From assembly GCA_003245835.1 (NCBI GenBank), contig QKCC01000096.1, positions 1-34,460 on the forward strand: a stretch of 34,460 nucleotides of DNA, given 5' to 3'. The position numbers and the translations under genes were made by a program. Source of the DNA: Spirochaetales bacterium (GTDB taxonomy: Bacteria > Spirochaetota > Spirochaetia > UBA9216). This document shows, piece after piece, positions 31,621 through 34,460 of the stretch; the first letter of the stretch is position 1, and the number at the start of each line of letters is the position of its first letter. The notes under the pieces were generated by a model. It was not told the DNA's origin. It saw only the letters and a program-made list of their open reading frames with translations, and did no database searches.

Positions 31621-32386
31621 TTAATTTTCTCGCTATTGTTCCGTGACCGGGAATTGACGGAAAGCTGTCCGGGTTAAACCATCCCGCGTCTGTAATTTCA
31701 ATTCCGTCGGGTTTTATATCTCCCGATCTGTATTCAGCTGAGAGTCCAAGCATCAGGGAATCGGGAAAAGGCCAGCTCTGACTGGCTATGTATCTGATAT
31801 TCCCTATCTCTATTCCGACTTCTTCTCTCACCTCCCGTGCGGCGGTCTGTTCTATTGTTTCACCCATCTCCATAAAGCCCGCAAGCAGACTGTAGCGGCC
31901 TTCAGGAAAGCGGCAGTTGTGCGCAAGCAGAACCTCACCCTCTTTCTGGATCATTATAATAATTGCCGGTGAAATCCGCGGAAACTGCAGGCTGCCGCAT
32001 GACGGGCAGAGCTTCGCGCGTTCTTTCGGATGCCATCCATTCTCTGTTCCGCACCGGCCGCAGTACCTGCTGTGCCTGTCCCAGTGCAGCATATGCGAAG
32101 CGTATCCGGCGGCGGAATTGATAAAATCATCAAGCTCACCGACATACCGTCTAAGCAGTACAAACTGCTGAGAACTGCCGCCGTCCGCGGCGGAAGCTGT
32201 AAATTCAGCCGAATTGAAACCGGCCGGCATGTTGAAAGCAATACAGCCGGTACCGTTTACTGTACCGAAATAAGAGCCGCCGCTCATCGAATTGATTCCG
32301 CTGCCGTCTATCAGTTCTGAAACTTCGGAGAGCCGCGGAACTGTCTGTTCCTTGACAAGAAGATCATCACCGCAGAAAAAGTTCAC
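31589..32386 (-). CDS. nudC: NAD(H) pyrophosphatase / NAD-RNA decapping hydrolase NudC
   Basis: NudC cleaves NADH to NMNH and AMP, and removes NAD caps from RNA 5' ends. The 265-residue product has the four-Cys zinc ribbon typical of the family (C109, C112, C127, C130), a complete Nudix box starting at G170 with E176 and the catalytic R184-E185...R187-E188-E189 run, and the NudC-specific SQxWPFPxS motif at 203-211, here with Ser205 where E. coli has Pro. The start is GTG at 32386 with a weak AGG upstream. It lies 42 bp after aroB and overlaps the hrpA-like start by 32 bp, so the three are likely co-transcribed. Confidence 0.93.
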   Translation of the reverse strand: MNFFCGDDLLVKEQTVPRLSEVSELIDGSGINSMSGGSYFGTVNGTGCIAFNMPAGFNSAEFTASAADGGSSQQFVLLRRYVGELDDFINSAAGYASHMLHWDRHSRYCGRCGTENGWHPKERAKLCPSCGSLQFPRISPAIIIMIQKEGEVLLAHNCRFPEGRYSLLAGFMEMGETIEQTAAREVREEVGIEIGNIRYIASQSWPFPDSLMLGLSAEYRSGDIKPDGIEITDAGWFNPDSFPSIPGHGTIARKLIDEYTKTYKS

Positions 32387-32428
32387 TGCCTGTTCTTAAT
32401 TTTTTTTCATCATATTCGGGAATAAAAC

Positions 32429-33472
32429 TCACAGGTCAAGCACCTCTTTGATCACAGACGGCTCCAATGTCTTTATTTCAGTTACCCCGGCCTTTTTCTG
32501 AAGAATAAACCGGATTTCTCCGTCCTTTTTTTTCTTGTCAGAAGCAAGAGCCTCCATATAAAGTTTATGATCAAAACCATTGAAATCAATATCGTAATTA
32601 TAAGATCTGAGTATTTTTTCAACCCTCGCAGCGTATTCTGCCTCGGTAAACCCGACAGCCTTCCCGGCGGCCACAGCCCGTCCGATTCCCCAGGCAACTG
32701 CTTCACCGTGTGTAAACCGGCCGAGTCCGGCGGCAGTCTCGAGCGCATGCCCGAATGTGTGCCCGAAGTTAAGGTGCGCCCTTACTCCTGCTTCACGAAA
32801 ATCTTCTTCAATATACGAGGCCTTGACCATGAGGCTTCTGCATATGATGTCGGCCATCACAATGTGGTCACGGCTCAGAATCTGGGAAGATGAGTTCTCT
32901 AAATCATCAAGCAGGTCCCCGCCTGTGAGAAAACCGTGCTTGATAACCTCCGCAAGCCCGCTCATATACTCGCCGTCGGGCAGCGTATCAAGAAATTCAG
33001 TAAACACCGCAACCTTCTCTGCCGGAAAGAAACTGCCTATCAGGTTCTTGCGCTCGAGAAAATCAACACCGGTTTTACCGCCGATTGAAGCATCTACCAT
33101 AGACAGAAGAGTCGTGGGAACAAGAACAAGCCTGCAGCCCCTCATATATACTGAAGCGGTAAAAGCCGCCATATCGCAGATTACGCCGCCGCCGAGTCCT
33201 ATAATCAGCGCATTCCTGTCCAGCCCGAGACGGACCGCCTCGGCCGCTATTTTTTCTATCGAACCGAGATGCTTATGCTTTTCGCCTGAACCGAGAACAA
33301 CAAACCTGACGCCCGCAGACTGAAGGTGCCGGGCAGCCGCCGAATGAATCATGTTTTCATCGGTAACAAGAAGACTGTTTTCGGGCTTGATTTCAAGGAC
33401 TCCGAAATCAGGGACTTTCCCGATAAAAACTTCTGTTGTTCTGCCGTCAAGATTGACCGTAAAATTTTTCAT
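32429..33472 (-). CDS. aroB: 3-dehydroquinate synthase AroB
   Basis: AroB converts DAHP to 3-dehydroquinate in the second step of the shikimate pathway, using NAD+ and a divalent metal. The 347 residues contain the NAD-binding LGGGVICDMAAFTASVYMRG (20 residues), VPTTLLSMVDASIGGKTGVD, LAEVIKHG with a metal-ligand Glu, and HxxxFGHALE near the C-terminal half (AHLNFGHTFGHALE). ATG 33472 is preferred over an in-frame codon at 33496 because the conserved start MKNFTVNLDGR lies there. There is no ribosome binding site; a perfect TATAAT (33485-33480) ends 7 nt before the ATG, so the mRNA may be leaderless. It is the first gene of the aroB-nudC-hrpA set. Confidence 0.95.
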   Translation of the reverse strand: MKNFTVNLDGRTTEVFIGKVPDFGVLEIKPENSLLVTDENMIHSAAARHLQSAGVRFVVLGSGEKHKHLGSIEKIAAEAVRLGLDRNALIIGLGGGVICDMAAFTASVYMRGCRLVLVPTTLLSMVDASIGGKTGVDFLERKNLIGSFFPAEKVAVFTEFLDTLPDGEYMSGLAEVIKHGFLTGGDLLDDLENSSSQILSRDHIVMADIICRSLMVKASYIEEDFREAGVRAHLNFGHTFGHALETAAGLGRFTHGEAVAWGIGRAVAAGKAVGFTEAEYAARVEKILRSYNYDIDFNGFDHKLYMEALASDKKKKDGEIRFILQKKAGVTEIKTLEPSVIKEVLDL

Positions 33473-33479
33473 CAAGGCG

Positions 33480-33485
33480 ATTATA
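33480..33485 (-). promoter_or_regulatory. -10 element of aroB
   Basis: A perfect TATAAT on the minus strand is 7 nt before the ATG of aroB. No convincing -35 is visible at 17 or 18 bp. The distance predicts transcription starting at or next to the ATG. Confidence 0.5.
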
Positions 33486-33789
33486 CAGAAAAACACCCGG
33501 AGAGGATAGCATTATCAATAATTCGAAATGTAAACCTCGAAAGCGGTTGTTGTATTATTTGAGGCACAGATCCTTTGAGTAATCTTCTTTGCTGGATTTA
33601 TATTTTCTCCCGAACACCGCTTTCAAGACGACAGTTACATGAATTACAGCTGCAATTACTTCGATCACACTTGCGAGCAGTAACGGCGACGAAAAAATCC
33701 TCCATTTTTTCGTTGATGTTAATGTTAGCAAGTGTAATAGTTATAAACAGCAGCTATAATGATATGTTGTTGCCGTATTCTATAAAACG
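33486..33789. other. Intergenic region without a gene: inverted repeat and long imperfect hairpin
   Basis: The 353-bp gap between aroB and the export gene holds no convincing coding region; a 72-codon open frame at 33575-33793 overlaps the hairpin and has no ribosome binding site. GAAAGCGGT (33539-33547) is inverted as ACCGCTTTC (33616-33624). From about 33629 to 33774 the DNA is a long imperfect palindrome. I see no tRNA or T-run terminator. Confidence 0.55.
33629..33774. repeat. Long imperfect inverted repeat centred near 33701
   Basis: The core stem is CGACGAAAAAAT (33687-33698) with ATTTTTTCGTTG (33704-33715), 12 pairs including one G-T, around a 5-nt loop. Further out, ACACTTGC (33667-33674) pairs with GCAAGTGT (33728-33735), AGCTGC (33648-33653) with GCAGCT (33750-33755), ATTA (33643-33646) with TAAT (33757-33760), and ACAT (33637-33640) with ATGT (33764-33767), separated by similar-length mismatched loops. 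It could be a folded RNA, a cruciform or a small mobile-element remnant. Confidence 0.6.
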
Positions 33790-33819
33790 TTGACCAGAAC
33801 AGCTGTTCACTGATATTAT
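33790..33819 (+). promoter_or_regulatory. Promoter of the SLBB/polysaccharide export gene, consistent with a leaderless mRNA
   Basis: TTGACC (33790-33795), an 18-bp spacer ending TGA, and TATTAT (33814-33819) form a good -35 and extended -10. The ATG at 33826 begins 6 nt after the -10 element, at the expected transcription start. There is no Shine-Dalgarno sequence. Confidence 0.6.
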
Positions 33820-33825
33820 TCGGAC

Positions 33826-34460
33826 ATGAGAAAGCTAATATTTTCGATAATCATATTCACAGTAATTCTGCTTCCGGTTTTTTCCGAGGCTTCATCTGAT
33901 AATTCCGCAAACGGAGAACTCAGCTTCGGTCTACAGTCCAGTATTTTTAAATATGTACTCACAAGTTCCAATGCAATTCTGAACACCGCAACCGGCGTAC
34001 CTACAAATTTTGCGGAACTGAACAACTACCCGCTCATGCCGGGAGACATTTTCACACTCGTAATCAACTACGGTGCGAACTCGGAGAGAAGCGCCGATTA
34101 TATAACAACATACACAATTCAGCTTCAGCCCGATTACTCAATGATTATCCCTTTTATCGGAAAAACAGATGCAAAAGGAAAAAGCATCGCTCAGCTTCGC
34201 GAATCAATAGCAAAACAGATCAGCAGTATGATGCCTGTCCAGTACGTCTCTTTCAACCTGACATCACCCGCCACATTCAGTGTTTTTATCTACGGCGGGG
34301 TCAATATATCAGGCTACATAAATGCTACCCCGGTCACCACCGTAATCGACGCAATAGCCGCATGCCAGGGATTCAAAGACAATGCGTCATACCGTGACGT
34401 ACGGATCATCCGCGGCGATCAGACCATAAGCGTTGATATATCCGATTTTTACAAGAACGC
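33826..34460 (+). CDS. Polysaccharide export / SLBB-domain protein, 3' end outside window
   Basis: The first 211 codons are visible and the gene runs off the right edge. A signal peptide ends near PVFSEA, with no lipobox Cys, unlike Wza. A Poly_export-type domain follows (about 63-135): YPLMPGDIFTLVI, then IQLQPDYSMIIPFIGKTDA and SIAQLRESIAKQI, the usual dG-x-IxxPxxG and helix pattern. An SLBB-like domain then begins (about 145 onward), with FSVFIYGGVNISGYI and VIDAIAACQGF. Such proteins form or gate the outer-membrane/periplasmic channel for polysaccharide export. Whether a capsule or matrix cluster follows cannot be seen. A strong promoter lies 6 nt upstream. Confidence 0.83.
   Translation, partial: MRKLIFSIIIFTVILLPVFSEASSDNSANGELSFGLQSSIFKYVLTSSNAILNTATGVPTNFAELNNYPLMPGDIFTLVINYGANSERSADYITTYTIQLQPDYSMIIPFIGKTDAKGKSIAQLRESIAKQISSMMPVQYVSFNLTSPATFSVFIYGGVNISGYINATPVTTVIDAIAACQGFKDNASYRDVRIIRGDQTISVDISDFYKN

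Noticed and set aside
33629-33774. Integron attC site
   Set aside because: Treponemes can carry chromosomal integrons, so I looked for the R-box pair (RYYYAAC and GTTRRRY) at the hairpin ends; neither is present, and no integrase or cassette array is in the window.
33575-33793. 72-codon open frame before the export gene
   Set aside because: It runs through the long imperfect palindrome and over the promoter of the next gene, has no ribosome binding site, and shows no recognisable protein pattern.

Overview
The window looks like chromosomal DNA of a diderm spirochaete, most likely a Spirochaetales/Treponema relative of moderate G+C. The grounds are a UPF0164/PorV-like barrel with a TPR tail, a membrane-anchored PilZ protein with a long N-terminal domain, a SpoIIE phosphatase with a very large exported sensor, several outer-membrane barrels, and a divergent sigma-like protein. 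The genus is inference. I see no rRNA, tRNA, CRISPR array, insertion sequence or phage gene.

Layout. 1-4529 (minus): PilZ c-di-GMP protein, exported HEAT-like protein, short ComEC, and rsmA (cut by the left edge), tightly packed as one operon. 4616-7011 (plus): CPBP membrane protease overlapping dsbD. 7139-10399 (plus): long-chain acyl-CoA synthetase abutting a one-POTRA Omp85-type barrel. 10462-11544 (minus): unrecognised outer-membrane protein. 11712-12386 (plus): RluA-type pseudouridine synthase. 12366-20400 (minus): exported TPR/coiled-coil protein, a 1545-residue propeller-FN3-HAMP-SpoIIE phosphatase and a tail-anchored zinc-ribbon protein, joined by 4-bp and 1-bp overlaps. 20637-21860 (plus): UPF0164/PorV-like protein, divergent from that operon. 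21866-23602 (minus): a two-TM protein and an ankyrin-repeat protein with a Rossmann-like N-terminus. 23754-26834 (minus): DnaE-type polymerase resembling the DnaE2/ImuC branch. 26947-28184: TrpR-family repressor divergent from a PHP histidinol phosphatase. 28135-33472 (minus): aroB, nudC, hrpA-like helicase and a divergent sigma-like protein. 33826 to the right edge (plus): start of an SLBB/polysaccharide export protein.

How the genes may work together. The minus-strand block 12.4-20.4 kb together with the divergent PorV-like gene reads as an envelope-sensing unit: a periplasmic TPR protein, a transmembrane phosphatase with an extracytoplasmic propeller, and a small membrane zinc-ribbon protein. 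NudC (removes NAD caps from RNA) and an HrpA-type RNA helicase overlap, which suggests an RNA-processing pair. TrpR, HisJ and AroB all touch aromatic/histidine metabolism, but only trpR and hisJ share an intergenic region.

The most general non-coding observation is a start-site pattern. Eight genes that begin transcription units have no Shine-Dalgarno sequence but have a -10-like hexamer 6 to 8 nt before the start codon, which predicts leaderless mRNAs. Other unit starts (acyl-CoA synthetase, TPR protein, ankyrin protein, the 10.5-kb OMP) have good ribosome binding sites. The other notable structures are a perfect 15-bp inverted repeat before the ankyrin gene, a long imperfect hairpin before the export gene, spaced AACAGT repeats between trpR and hisJ, and mutually exclusive hairpins before the sigma-like gene. 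All promoter and RNA-structure calls were made by eye.
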